Assembly (NCBI GenBank): GCA_963921195.1 | Contig: CAWUER010000500.1 | Coordinates: forward strand, 62,001-126,000 | Origin: Pegoplata infirma | Taxonomy: Eukaryota > Arthropoda > Insecta > Diptera > Anthomyiidae | DNA: 64,000 bases | Reading direction: 5' to 3' | Part shown: positions 11,092 to 21,849 of the stretch, one piece after another | Position numbering within the stretch: position 1 is the stretch's first letter | How the letters are laid out: every line of letters starts with the position of its first letter | Notes under the pieces: model-generated | Database searches by the model: none | What the model saw: the letters and a program-made list of their open reading frames with translations, nothing else | Told to the model about the DNA's origin: nothing | Translations under genes and position numbers: made by a program

Positions 11092-11985
11092 TAGAGTATC
11101 CAAAACCGAAAACCGGTGGACCGGTTTTTTTATTTTCAAAAGCCCGGCCGGTTTCGGTTTTTATTTAGGGGCATGTCACAGACTCAATTCCGTTCGGATT
11201 TGAAAAAAGTTGTTTACTCGTAAAACGTAAAGCAAATATTTTTTTTTGGAATGAAACAACTTTTATGAAATTCAATTCCACTTTGATTTTTGAAAGTTAT
11301 TTCATTCCGAAAAAAATAATTTTCGTTTTGCGTTTCACGAGTAAACCACTTTTTTCAAATCCGAACGGAATTGAGTCTGTGACATGCCCCTTAAATTCGG
11401 TTATTTGAAAAACCGGTGACAAAACATTGGTGTCACTTTGTAATTTATAGAAAAAATTGAAAGCGATTATGGTCCAAAATTTTGAGCGATATTTTGCAAA
11501 ACAAAAATCGAACGTGAATTTTTTGCTAGTTTTTTTATGAATAGAAGCAATTGTATGACTATTAAAATAAATTGCGAATATTGTCTTGCAACGACGCATC
11601 ATATAAAAGGTAATAGAAAAAAAAATTATTAAAATTGAAAAAAAAGTTGCAATATTGCACTGTTGCAAGGGCCAAAAATTTCTGAAGTGAATACCCTGAT
11701 TATTTTAGAATATAAAACCAAACGTTGTTTTATGTTTTAAGTGAAGTGAAGTTCATAAAATAATTTTTTTTCTTATTTTTCTTCTATTTAATTAACAAAT
11801 TTCGTTTTTTTTTTTAAATATAAATCTAAAATTATCAAAAAACCGGAAAAACCCGGTTAACCGGAAAACCCGGTTGACTGGTTTTTTATATAAAACCCGA
11901 AACCGAAACCGGTTTTTAAAATTTTGGATTTTTCGAATAAACCGAAAACCGGTTTTTGAAAATCGGCGGTTTTTTGGATACTCTA
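11092..11985. mobile_element. hAT-like element rich in AACCGGTTT motifs, nested in DINE
   Basis: The terminal repeats are TAGAGTATCCAAAACCG and, inverted, TAGAGTATCCAAAAAACCG. The flanks ATTACATA and ATTGCATA match at 7 of 8 positions and lie exactly where the DINE consensus is interrupted. Both ends carry many AAACCGG/CCGGTTT subterminal repeats. The 123-residue open frame on the minus strand (11297-11668) spans the nested Harbinger-like end and is not a real protein. Confidence 0.85.
11168..11390. mobile_element. Harbinger-like MITE (223 bp)
   Basis: The terminal repeats of about 75 bp begin GGGGCATGTCACAGACTC. They include TTCCGTTCGGATTTGAAAAA in the left arm and its inverse on the right. 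The flanking triplet is TTA on both sides. TTA/TAA duplications with GGG-starting termini fit PIF/Harbinger MITEs. It sits inside the hAT-like element, so it is younger. Confidence 0.8.
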
Positions 11986-12315
11986 ATTGCATACACGATA
12001 CAGGTCGCAATTATCAGCCGATTTGACTGAAATTCAAAACTTTGCTTCTTTTGCCCGAAGGACGAAGCATAAAAAAAAATCGGTCCACGTTTAGACCTGA
12101 CTCAAGTCACTCTTATTACCGTATTATAATAGGTATCCTTTTGTAGGTATTCGTATTTTTTATTCAAAAATCATCATTCAAAATTTTAAAGAAATCGGAC
12201 CAGTAGGTATTAAACGTGTAATTTGGTAACTTGATTTTGTTTTAATATATTTAGATGATTTTTGAACTTAGACCCCCATATAAAAATTTAGACCGATATT
12301 CAGTTAAATCGGTAT

Positions 12316-13545
12316 TAGGGTTTGCAATGCGATTTTAACCGTAACCGTAACGGCGGTTAATCGCACTATTTAACCGTAACCGTAACCGCATAAAAAATTC
12401 TGCGGTTACGGTTAATTTTAATAACATAAGATTCGAAGAACAAAAGAGATTTTTTTAGAAAAAACAATAAAAAAAGGAACAAAGAATAATAAAAAATTTA
12501 AAATGTACAGATAAATAAATGCCAAAGAATATGAAACTTTTTCTATTGCAAAAATATTTCAGAATCTGAAAATTTTTGTGTGGAATAAATGTCTCAGATT
12601 CTGAGACAGCTTCTTATAAAAATATGCCTCAGAGTCTGGAACTCTTTCTTTAGAAAATATCAGAGTCTGAAAAATTTTTTATCTAAACAAAATTTATTCT
12701 ACAGAACTCTGAGAGTTCTGTAGAATAAATTTCTCAGATTCTGAGACAGTTTTTAATAAAAATATGCCCCCAGAGTGTGGAACTCTTTCCTTCGAAAATA
12801 TGCCTCAGAGTCTGAATAATTTTCAATTGCAAAAATGTTTCAGAGTCTAAAACTTTTTCTATAGAAAAAAATGCTCAGAATCTGAAACAGTTTTTCATAA
12901 AAAATATGTCCCAGAATCTAAGACCTTTTCTTTAGAAGAATATTTCATAATCTGAGACTTTTACTACAGAACAAATTTCTGTTTTTCTACAAAAAAAAAT
13001 TTAAAATCTCAGACTTTTGCTATAGAAAAATTTCTCAGTGACAGAACCATTTTCCAAAAAAAAAATACAGATATTAAAGACTATTTAAAAGCAATCCCTA
13101 GAATCCAATATTCTTTTTTAACAAAAAATGGCTATAAATCTGAAAATTTTTGAAGTGAAAAATTTCTCTGAATTTGAAAATTGTTCAATCGAAAAAATGT
13201 CACAAAATCTATTGCTTTTTCTACAGAAAAAATGTTACAGATGCTGATACTTTTTCAATATAAAAATAAAATTAATTTTATTTTGAATTATTATTTTTGT
13301 TGTTTAAAAGGGACGAAAAACTTTTTTTATAACTTTATTCCACTAAAACTCAAAAGCAATATCCTGCATTGTCTATATTTTACATAAAATCAGTAATGTA
13401 ATTCTATCATACATTTTTATTAATCAAAAAAATAATTAAATTAAAATTATTTTAAAAGAGTGCGGTTAACCGTTAACCGCGGTTAATCGCTTGAATTTTA
13501 ACCTTAACCGCGGTTAAGCAAAACTGCGGTTAATTGCAAACCCTA
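12316..13545. mobile_element. hAT-like element (1230 bp) with GGTTAACCG subterminal repeats
   Basis: The terminal repeats are TAGGGTTTGCAAT and, inverted, TAGGGTTTGCAAT. The target duplication ATCGGTAT is exact at 12308-12315 and 13546-13553. Clusters of AACCGTAACCG/GGTTAACCG motifs lie just inside both ends. The interior is the TCTCAG minisatellite. There is no transposase. Confidence 0.92.
12535..13270. repeat. TCTCAG minisatellite, second array
   Basis: About 19 degenerate units of roughly 38 bp, with a core like TTTCTCAGATTCTGAGACAG followed by TTTT..ATAGAAAAAAT. It has the same core as 5585-6285 and 33945-34570 but sits in a different hAT-like shell. Confidence 0.85.
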
Positions 13546-13553
13546 ATCGGTAT

Positions 13554-14821
13554 ATCCATTAGGGTAGATATTAACATACAATAATATTGGACCTGTCTGT
13601 AGGACAACGGCTTCGGGTTCCTTTTTGATTTGAAAATCGGAAAATTCCGAACAAAGTGAAAAAAAATATTCTTAGTTTTTTTGCTTAAAATACTTACTAG
13701 TTTATATTCCGACATTACATAAAATGTGTTTTTAGGGTAAAAATTAATTTCAAATAACAGCAGAGACTAAATTTAGTAATATGATAATTAAAAATATACA
13801 TCTTCTCAACACTGAGCCAATATTACGTTATATTTTCCGAAAAAAACTAATTAAAAATATTTCTTTTTGCAAAACTATGGACCAAAAAAAAAATTCGTGT
13901 GATTAGAAAACTCACGAAACAATTGTAAGTAAATTCTATTCTGAAAAGTAACAAATGTTTAAAATCAGAAACTCTATGGGTATTTATTTGGCGAATATAT
14001 AATATCCGAAGAGATAAAGTAGAGTTAACATAAATACTTGTAATTGTTGATTAATTTAGAGGACAATAAATGACCTCGAACTAGAATAAACTCTTGTTCA
14101 TTGAATTTTATAAAAATAAATTTTTGATTGTGTGTTTTTAAACAATTTTCGTTAATTTTCATATTTTTTTTTCTTTTCTTCTAGGTAAGTGCATTTTACT
14201 ATTCCATGATATTTAAGGTAATTATTAAAGAGTGTGTTCACAAAAAAAAAAAAAAAAATTAATTAAAAAATTCGTAGATTTAATTAAAAATTAATTAAAT
14301 ATGGATCAATCACTAAAATGCGGATATAAATTAAAAATATTTGTATGTCGTTAACTAAAAATAAAAGGATATTTAGTTAAATAAAAACTTAATACCATAA
14401 ATTAAAAAATTTAATTAATATTAAAAAAAAAATAATTAAAATTTTAATTATATAAATTAAAAATTTAATTTAAAAAAAAAGTTTGAAACAAATTAAAATT
14501 TTAATTGTATTAATTAAAAAAAAATAAAAATAATTATTTTTTTAAAAAATAAACTATTTAAAAAAACATTGTTTTTTAAATAAAAAGGTTTAAAAAAAAA
14601 TATTTTTTTCAAAATTTACCAAATACATGTATGCCGTAAAGACATAGTCGGTGAGAAAATTTTATAAAGTTCGGTATAAACCTTTTATATACCACAAAAT
14701 CTTTTTTAAATTTCAACTCAGTAAAACTGAAATAAATGTTTAAAAAAATCGGCAGTTTTTGGAATTTAGAAAAACTGTAAATGCAGTTGTGTAAACAAGA
14801 CCTTGAACCATCACTGAGCAA
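13554..14821. other. AT-rich region with low-complexity TTAATTAAA run
   Basis: No gene seen. 14250-14600 is a degenerate (TTAATTAAAA)n tract similar to 28770-28960. A solo TCGAACTAGAATAAAC end, related to the 7298-7482 hairpin family, lies at 14070-14092. Confidence 0.55.
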
Positions 14822-15544
14822 CCCAGCAAAACTTTGGTAATGGGTAGTGATTATATAACACATTACCAGGTAATGTATATAACTTATTTGTAGCATTATT
14901 TTATGATGTTTTACCAAACATTTGTTCCACAACGTATTATTTTCAAGTGAAAAATAATGCATTACTAATAATTTGCTACGTAATGCATGATTATTGGAAA
15001 AAATGTATTTCATATTTATTATTTCTAAACAATAAATCATGAATGACTTATATTTGGTTACATTATGTATTATTTGAAAGTTTGAAATAATGTATTATTT
15101 ATAATTGGATGCATAATGCATTACAATAACATAACAAATAATTGTTTTATAAAAAAAGGCATAAGTTTAAACTAGAGATGGGCTCACGACAGGAAATTTC
15201 TAACGACACACACTCACGAGCATATTTTATCTACTTACAATCACGTGAGTAAATTTAATACAAAATTACTTTTTCACTACTCGTAACACCTTATATAGTA
15301 TCTTCTGGTATGCTATATTCTTTCATTTCTCGTAACCTATAAACTATCATATATTTTACACCTTACTCGTATTCTTCGTTATAAATTTATGACTTATTTT
15401 ATACCTTACTGGTATTCTTTGTGATAATGTGGATGCATTACTTTGAGTCTCATCGCCTGTTAAAATCATCAATGCTGCAATGTATAAAATAAGGGATCCT
15501 ATACCTTATTTTATACCTTATTTGGTATTCTAAGTTTTGCTGGG
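14822..15544. mobile_element. CCCAGCAAAACTT-ended element, copy 1 (723 bp)
   Basis: The ends are CCCAGCAAAACTTTGG and, inverted, CCCAGCAAAACTTAGA. Copy 2 (49457-51997, interrupted) is about 95% alike by eye, and copy 3 (54816-55069) is a fragment in the opposite orientation. The interior has repeated TTATACCTTA and TAATGCATTA motifs and a fossil end of the TAGAGATG hAT-like family at 15174. No target duplication was identified, so the superfamily is unknown. The 143-residue minus-strand frame is also found decayed in copy 2 and shows no known domain. Confidence 0.7.
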
Positions 15545-16049
15545 AATGCTTAAGGATTACGCCACTTTATCCGTAAAAGTTACAGAGGGTTAAAGTTGAA
15601 AAATCGATAAAAATGGCTTGAAATAATCCATAGTTTTTACCTTCTTTCGCTTTTTTTTAAGTTCTCCTTATATTTCAATCAGGGTACGTATTTGCTCACG
15701 AAAGAAGCTTTCATTTTGGCACATTCATTCATTTTTTGAAAATGAATAATATTTGTTTTTATTTTCATTTCATATTATGTGCTTTGAAAAAATTCGATTG
15801 TTTTCATTTTTCGTTGCTTGTGTGTGTGCAGTGAAAGAAGAAGTAATCAACTGAGAATTGAATGAATGAAACTAAAAAAATAATTTCATTTTCATTTATT
15901 ATTTCAGTTTCATTTATATTTCAGTTTCATGTGCTTGAGATTTTTATACTTCGTGCACATGAAAGTGGCGCACGAAATGAGCCAGTTTCATCTGCATTTC
16001 AGCTTCAGTCTCACGGAAAAAATTTTTTACCGAAAATTTAATATTTTAC

Positions 16050-17040
16050 GATTTTGTTTTTTTTTCGAACACCAAGCCATTTAGAACAAACAATTTCTCG
16101 AAAATCTTTAAATTTACAAAAAAAATTAAATTTTTTACAAAAATTTTAATTTTTTAAAATAAATCAATTTTTTTAAAAAATATTAATTATTCAAAATTTC
16201 TCAAAAAAGTCAAATTTTTTCAAAAATATTTCAGAAAAAAAAATAATTTTTTAAAAAAATAGATTTTTTCAAAAAAAAAAAAAATTAGTTTTTTGAAAAA
16301 CTTTGATTTTTCAAAAAAGTTTTTTTTTCAAAAAAAAAATGATTTTTTCAAAAAAAGTTGATTTTTTCAAAAAAAGTTGATTTTTTCAAAAAAAGTTGAT
16401 TTTTTCAAAAAAAGTTGATTTTTTCAAAAAAAGTTGATTTTTTCAAAAAAAGTTGATTTTTTCAAAAAAAATTAAATTTTTCAAAAAAAGGTTAATTTTT
16501 TCAAAAAAATTTAATTTTTAAAAAAAAAATTAATTTTTTCAAAAAAAATTTAATTTTTCAAAAAAGTTGAAATTTTTAAAAAAAAATTTAATTTTTCAAA
16601 AAAAAGTTAATTTTTTCAAAAAAAATTTAATTTTTCAAAAAAGTTGAAATTTTTAAAAAAAAATGTTAAATAAGTTATATTAACTTCAATTTTTCAAAAA
16701 AAAGTTAATGTTTAAAAAAAAAAAAAATTTTTAAAAAACTTGAAAGTTTTAAAAAAGTTTAATTTAAAAAAAAAAAAAATTAAGCATTTCAACTTGATTT
16801 AAAAAAAAAAAAAATATTTTTCAAAAAGTTGAAATTAAAAAAAAAAAAAATAATAAAAAAAGTAGAATTTTTCAAAACCAAATCAAAAAAGTTGAATTTG
16901 AATAAAAAATATGTTTTTTTTTTGAATAATAGTTTTTTTTTTGCAAAAAATTTGTTTTTTAATTTTTTTTTTAATTTAAAATTTAGCGAAGATAAAATTG
17001 ATCTATGATCGCTAAAGCGGTTATGAAGTGAAAAAATAAC
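16050..17040. repeat. Poly-A/T tract with 19-bp tandem units, left outer arm
   Basis: Degenerate TTTTTTCAAAAAAAGTTGA text. Around 16340-16460 the 19-bp unit GATTTTTTCAAAAAAAGTT is repeated six times almost exactly. It is shared, inverted and shorter, with 26307-27000. Confidence 0.85.
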
Positions 17041-17056
17041 AAAATGAAGTTCTTTT

Positions 17057-19106
17057 GCTTGTATCTTGATTATTTAAAAAGTTATTTGCAATTTAAAAAT
17101 TGAGCAAAGATAAATTAATCTAATGTAAAAATGATAAAAAATATCATTAAATTTTGTCTATCCCGATTAGTTTTAAATATATAATTTAAATACCAAATTA
17201 ACGTTGTTTTGCTTGTATTTTAATTATTTAAGAAGTTATTCGCCATTTAAAAATCTAGAAAAGAAAAATTTGATCTAGAACCGCTAAGGGGTTATGCAGG
17301 GGTGAAAATGACTAAATCATCCATTTGCTCTACATCGATAATTTTTTGAGATATAATTAAAATAACAAATTAACGTCCTTTTGCTTGTATTTTGATTATT
17401 TAAGAAGTTATTCGCAATTTAAAAATCTAACGAAGAAAAAAATAATCTGGGATCGCTGAAGGGCTTGTAAACGGGTAATAATGATAAAAAATATCATCCA
17501 TTTGTCTCTATCCCGATTAGTTTTTAAGATATAATTTAAATACCAAATTAATGCTCTTTTGCTTGTATTGTAATTATTAAAGAAGTTATTCGCAATTTAA
17601 AAATCTAGTAAAGAAAAATTTGATCTGGAACCGCTAAAGGGGTTACGCAGGGGTGTAAATGACAAAAATATCATCCATTTTGCTCTACATCGATTATTTT
17701 TTGAGATATATTTAAAATACCAAATTAACGGCCTTTTGCTTGTATTTTGATTATTTAAGAAGTTATTCGCAATTTAAAAATCTAGCAAAGAAAAATTTGA
17801 TATGGAACCGCTAAAGGGGTTACGCAGGGGTGAAAATGACAAAACTATCATCCATTTTGCTCTACATCGATTATTTTTTGAGATATAATCAAAATACCAA
17901 ATTAACGTCCTTCTGCTTGTATTTTGATTATTTAAGAAGTTATTCTCAATTTAAAAATCTAGCAAAAAAAAAAATTGATCTGGAACCGCTAAAGGGGTTA
18001 CGCAGGGGTGAAAATTACAAAAATATCATCCATTTTGCTCTACATTGATTATTTTTTGAGACATAATTAAAATACCAAGTTAACGTTCTTTTGCTTGTAT
18101 TTTGATTATTTAAGAAGTTATTCGCAATTTAAAAATCTAGCAAAGAAAAATTTGATCTGGAACCGCTAAAGGGGTAACGCAGGGGTGAAAATTACAAAAT
18201 TATCATCCATTTTGCTCTACATCGATTATTTTTTGAGTTATAGTTAAAATACCAAATTAACGTCCTTTTGCTTGTATTTTAATTATTTAAGAAGTTATTC
18301 GCAATTTAAAAATCTAACAAAGAAAAATTTGATCTGGAACCGCCAAAGGGGTTACGCAGGGGTGAAAATGACAAAAATATCATCCATTTTGCTCTACACT
18401 GATTATTTTTTGAGATATAAATAAATAACCAAATTAACGTTCTTTTGCTTGTATTTTGATTATTTAAGAAGTTATTCGCAATTTAAAAATCTAGCAAAGA
18501 AAAATTTGATCTGGAACCGCTAAAGGGGTAACGCAGGGGTGAAAATTACAAAATTATCATCCATTTTGCTCTACATCGATTATTTTTTGAGTTATAGTTA
18601 AAATACCAAATTAACGTCCTTTTGCTTGTATTTTAATTATTTAAGAAGTTATTCGCAATTTAAAAATCTAGCAAAGAAAAATTTGATCTGGAACCGCTAA
18701 AGGGGTAACGCAGGGGTGAAAGTGACAAAAATATCATCCATTTTGCTCTAAATCGATTATTTTTTGAGATATAAATAAAATACCATATTAACGTTCTTTT
18801 GCTTGTATTTTGATTATTTAAGAAGTTATTCGCAATTTAAAAATCTAGCAAAGAAATATTTGATTTGGAACCGCTAAAGGGGTTACGCAGGGGCTGAAGG
18901 GCTGAAGGGCTTATGAACGGGTAATAATGATAAAAATATCATCCATTTTGCTCTACATCGATTACTTTTTGAGATATAAATAAAATACCAAATTAACGTT
19001 CTTTTGCTTGTATTTTAATTATTTAAGAAGTTATTCGCAATTTAAAAATCTAGCAAAGAAAAATTTGATTTGGAACCGCTAAAGGGGTTACGCAGGGGTG
19101 AAAGTT
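17057..19106 (+). repeat. 177-bp satellite block 1, forward, about 12 units
   Basis: The motif GCTTGTATTTTGATTATTTA recurs at 17738, 17915, 18093, 18270, 18447, 18624 and 18801 with spacing 177-178. The first units (17057, 17211, 17383) are shorter and diverged, as expected at an array edge. Two unit types alternate: one with CCGCTAAAGGGGTTACGCAG, one with TCGCTGAAGGGCTTGTAAAC. The 72-residue frame at 17830-18048 is satellite sequence, not a gene. Confidence 0.95.
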
Positions 19107-19239
19107 ATGAGGAAATCCTCGTAATTTTACGAGAATTTTACCTACCTCCTATTTTACGAGAAAATCACGAGATTTTTTGGAAACTTTACAATGTTTTTTT
19201 TTTTACATTCCAAATATCAAGTTATAATTAATTATAACT
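19107..19239. repeat. Hinge between satellite blocks 1 and 2
   Basis: Non-satellite spacer with CTCGTAATTTTACGAGAATT, CCTACCTCCTATTTTACGAG and TATAATTAATTATA. Similar ACCTCCTATTT and CTCGTAAAATA text occurs in TTTACAAAAT-type elements at 54035 and 56355. The hinge is therefore probably a captured fragment of that family. Satellite orientation flips here. Confidence 0.8.
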
Positions 19240-21590
19240 CAAAAAATAATCGATGTAGAGCAAAATGGATGATTAATTTGTCATTCTTACCCCTGCGTAA
19301 CCCCTTTAGCGGTTCCAGATCAAATTTTTCTTTGCTAGATTTTTAAATTGCGAATAACTTATTAAATAATCAAAATACAAGCAAAAGGACGTTAATTTGG
19401 TATTTAAGGTATATCTTAAAAACTAATCGGGATAGAGACAAATGGATGATATTTTTGTCACTTTCACCCCTGCGTTACCCCTTTAGCGGTTCCAGATCAA
19501 ATTTTTCTTAGTTAGATTTTTAAATTGCGAATAACTTCTTAAATAATCAAAATACAAGCAAAAGAACGTTAATTTGGTATTTTAATAATATCTCAAAAAA
19601 TAATCGATGTAGAGCAAAATGGATGATATTTTTGTCATTTTCACCCCTGCGTAACCCCTTTGGCGGTTCCAGATCAAATTTTTCTTTGTTAGATTTTTAA
19701 ATTGGGAATAACTTCTTTAATAATTACAATACAAGCAAAAGAGCATTAATTTGGTATTTAAATTATATCTTAAAAACTAATCGGGATAGAGACAAATGGA
19801 TGATATTTTTTATCATTATTACCCGTTTACAAGCCCTTCAGCGATCCCAGATTATTTTTTTCTTCGTTAGATTTTTAAATTGCGAATAACTTCTTAAATA
19901 ATCAAAATACAAGCAAAAGAACGTTAATTTGGTATTTTAATTATATCTCAAAAAATAATCAATGTAGAGCAAAATGGATTATATTTTTGTCACTTTCACC
20001 CCTGCGTAACCCCTTTGGCGGTTCCAGATCAAATTTTTCTTTGTTAGATTTTTAAATTGCGAATATCTTCTTAAATAATCAAAATACAAGCAAAAGAACG
20101 TTAATTTGGTATTTTATTTATATCTCAAAAAATAATCGATGTAGAGCAAAATGGATGATATTTTTGTCACTTTCACCCCTGCGTAACCCCTTTAGCGGTT
20201 CCAAATCAAATATTTCTTTGCTAGATTTTTAAATTGCGAATAACTTCTTAAATAATCAAAATACAAGCAAAAGAACGTTAATATGGTATTTTATTTATAT
20301 CTCAAAAAATAATCGATTTAGAGCAAAATGGATGATATTTTTGTCACTTTCACCCCTGCGTTACCCCTTTAGCGGTTCCAGATCAAATTTTTCTTTGCTA
20401 GATTTTTAAATTGCGAATAACTTCTTAAATAATTAAAATACAAGCAAAAGGACGTTAATTTGGTATTTTAACTATAACTCAAAAAATAATCGATGTAGAG
20501 CAAAATGGATGATAATTTTGTAATTTTCACCCCTGCGTTACCCCTTTAGCGGTTCCAGATCAAATTTTTCTTTGCTAGATTTTTAAATTGCGAATAACTT
20601 CTTAAATAATCAAAATACAAGCAAAAGAACGTTAATTTGGTTATTTATTTATATCTCAAAAAATAATCAGTGTAGAGCAAAATGGATGATATTTTTGTCA
20701 TTTTCACCCCTGCGTAACCCCTTTGGCGGTTCCAGATCAAATTTTTCTTTGTTAGATTTTTAAATTGCGAATAACTTCTTAAATAATTAAAATACAAGCA
20801 AAAGGACGTTAATTTGGTATTTTAACTATAACTCAAAAAATAATCGATGTAGAGCAAAATGGATGATAATTTTGTAATTTTCACCCCTGCGTTACCCCTT
20901 TAGCGGTTCCAGATCAAATTTTTCTTTGCTAGATTTTTAAATTGCGAATAACTTCTTAAATAATCAAAATACAAGCAAAAGAACGTTAACTTGGTATTTT
21001 AATTATAACTCAAAAAATAATCGATGTAGTGCAAAATGGATGATATTTTTGTCACTTTCACCCCTGCGTAACCCTTTAGCGGTTCCAGATCAAATTTTTC
21101 TTTGTTAGATTTTTAAATTGCGAATAACTTCTTAAATAATCAAAATACAAGCAAAAGGACGTTAATTTGGTATTTTAATTATATCTCAAAAAATAATCGA
21201 CGTAGAGACAAATGGATGATATTTGTATCATTATTACCCGTTCATAAGCCCTTCAGCGATCCCAGATTATTTTTTTTTCGTTAGATTTTTAAATTGCGAA
21301 TAACTTCTTAAATAATCAAAATTCAAGCAAAATGACGTTAATTTGGTATTTTAATTATATCTAAAAAAATAATCGATGTAGAGCAAAATGGATGATTAAT
21401 TTGTCATTCTTACCCCTGCGTAACCCCTTTAGCGGTTCCAGATAAAATTTTTCTTTCCTAGATTTTTAAATTGCGAATAACTTCTTAAATAATCAAAATA
21501 CAAGCAAAAGGACGTTAATTATGGTATTTTAATTATATCTCAAAAAATAATCGATGTAGAGCAAAATGGATGATTAATTTGTCAATTTCT
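19240..21590 (-). repeat. 177-bp satellite block 2, reverse, about 13 units
   Basis: The unit is inverted relative to block 1 (AATACAAGCAAAA recurs near 19377, 19555, 19731, 19909, 20087, 20264 and so on to 21501). A stretch of about 840 bp (20195-21030) is an inverted copy of 18050-18890, including private variants such as CCATATTAACG and the CACTGATTATT unit. Confidence 0.95.
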
Positions 21591-21849
21591 TTTTTTTTTA
21601 AATATAACTTATTTAATTTTTTTTTTTAAATAAATTAAATTTTTTTAAAAAATTCAACTTTTTTAAAAAATTCAACTTTTTTGAAAAATTACTTTTTTTT
21701 AAAAAAATTAACTTTTTTTTGAAAAATTAATTTTTTTAAAAAAAAGTAATTTTTCAAAAAAGTTGAATTTTTTAAAAAAGTTGAATTTTTTAAAAAAATT
21801 TAATTTATTTAAAAAAAAAAATTAAATAAGTTATATTTAAAAAAAAAAG
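21591..21849. repeat. Palindrome centre, A/T-homopolymer hairpin
   Basis: A perfectly self-complementary run of AAATATAACTTATTTAATTT, AAAAAATTCAACTTTTTT and TTTGAAAAATTACTTTTTTT text around 21719. The same text occurs at 26315-26420, in the outer arm, so the centre is outer-arm material brought inside. Confidence 0.9.

Larger units (their letters stand above)
10941..12315 (+). mobile_element. DINE-1/mini-me-like copy, broken by two nested insertions
   Basis: The start (ATCCTGCACTACTCTGTGG), the GGTCCTAGATCCACC block and a short GTCC tract are followed by a nested hAT-like element (11092-11985). The DINE sequence then resumes exactly at CACGATACAGGTCGCAATT. It is broken a second time at 12316 by another hAT-like element. 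No DINE 3' hairpin is found beyond 13553, so the copy is also 3'-truncated. Confidence 0.8.

Noticed and set aside
11297..11668. 123-residue minus-strand open frame
   Set aside because: It crosses the boundary of the Harbinger-like MITE into the surrounding hAT-like element, so it cannot be one ancestral protein.
14609..15040. 143-residue minus-strand open frame
   Set aside because: It lies wholly within the CCCAGC-ended element and is broken in copy 2. The composition is I/F/Y/N-rich without a motif.
16050..17040. Scaffold/matrix attachment region or replication origin from A/T runs
   Set aside because: Base composition alone does not support it, and the whole window is AT-rich.
17830..18048. 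72-residue open frame, exactly mirrored at 25390-25608
   Set aside because: It is simply one reading of the satellite unit. Neighbouring units break the frame, so there is no selection for coding.
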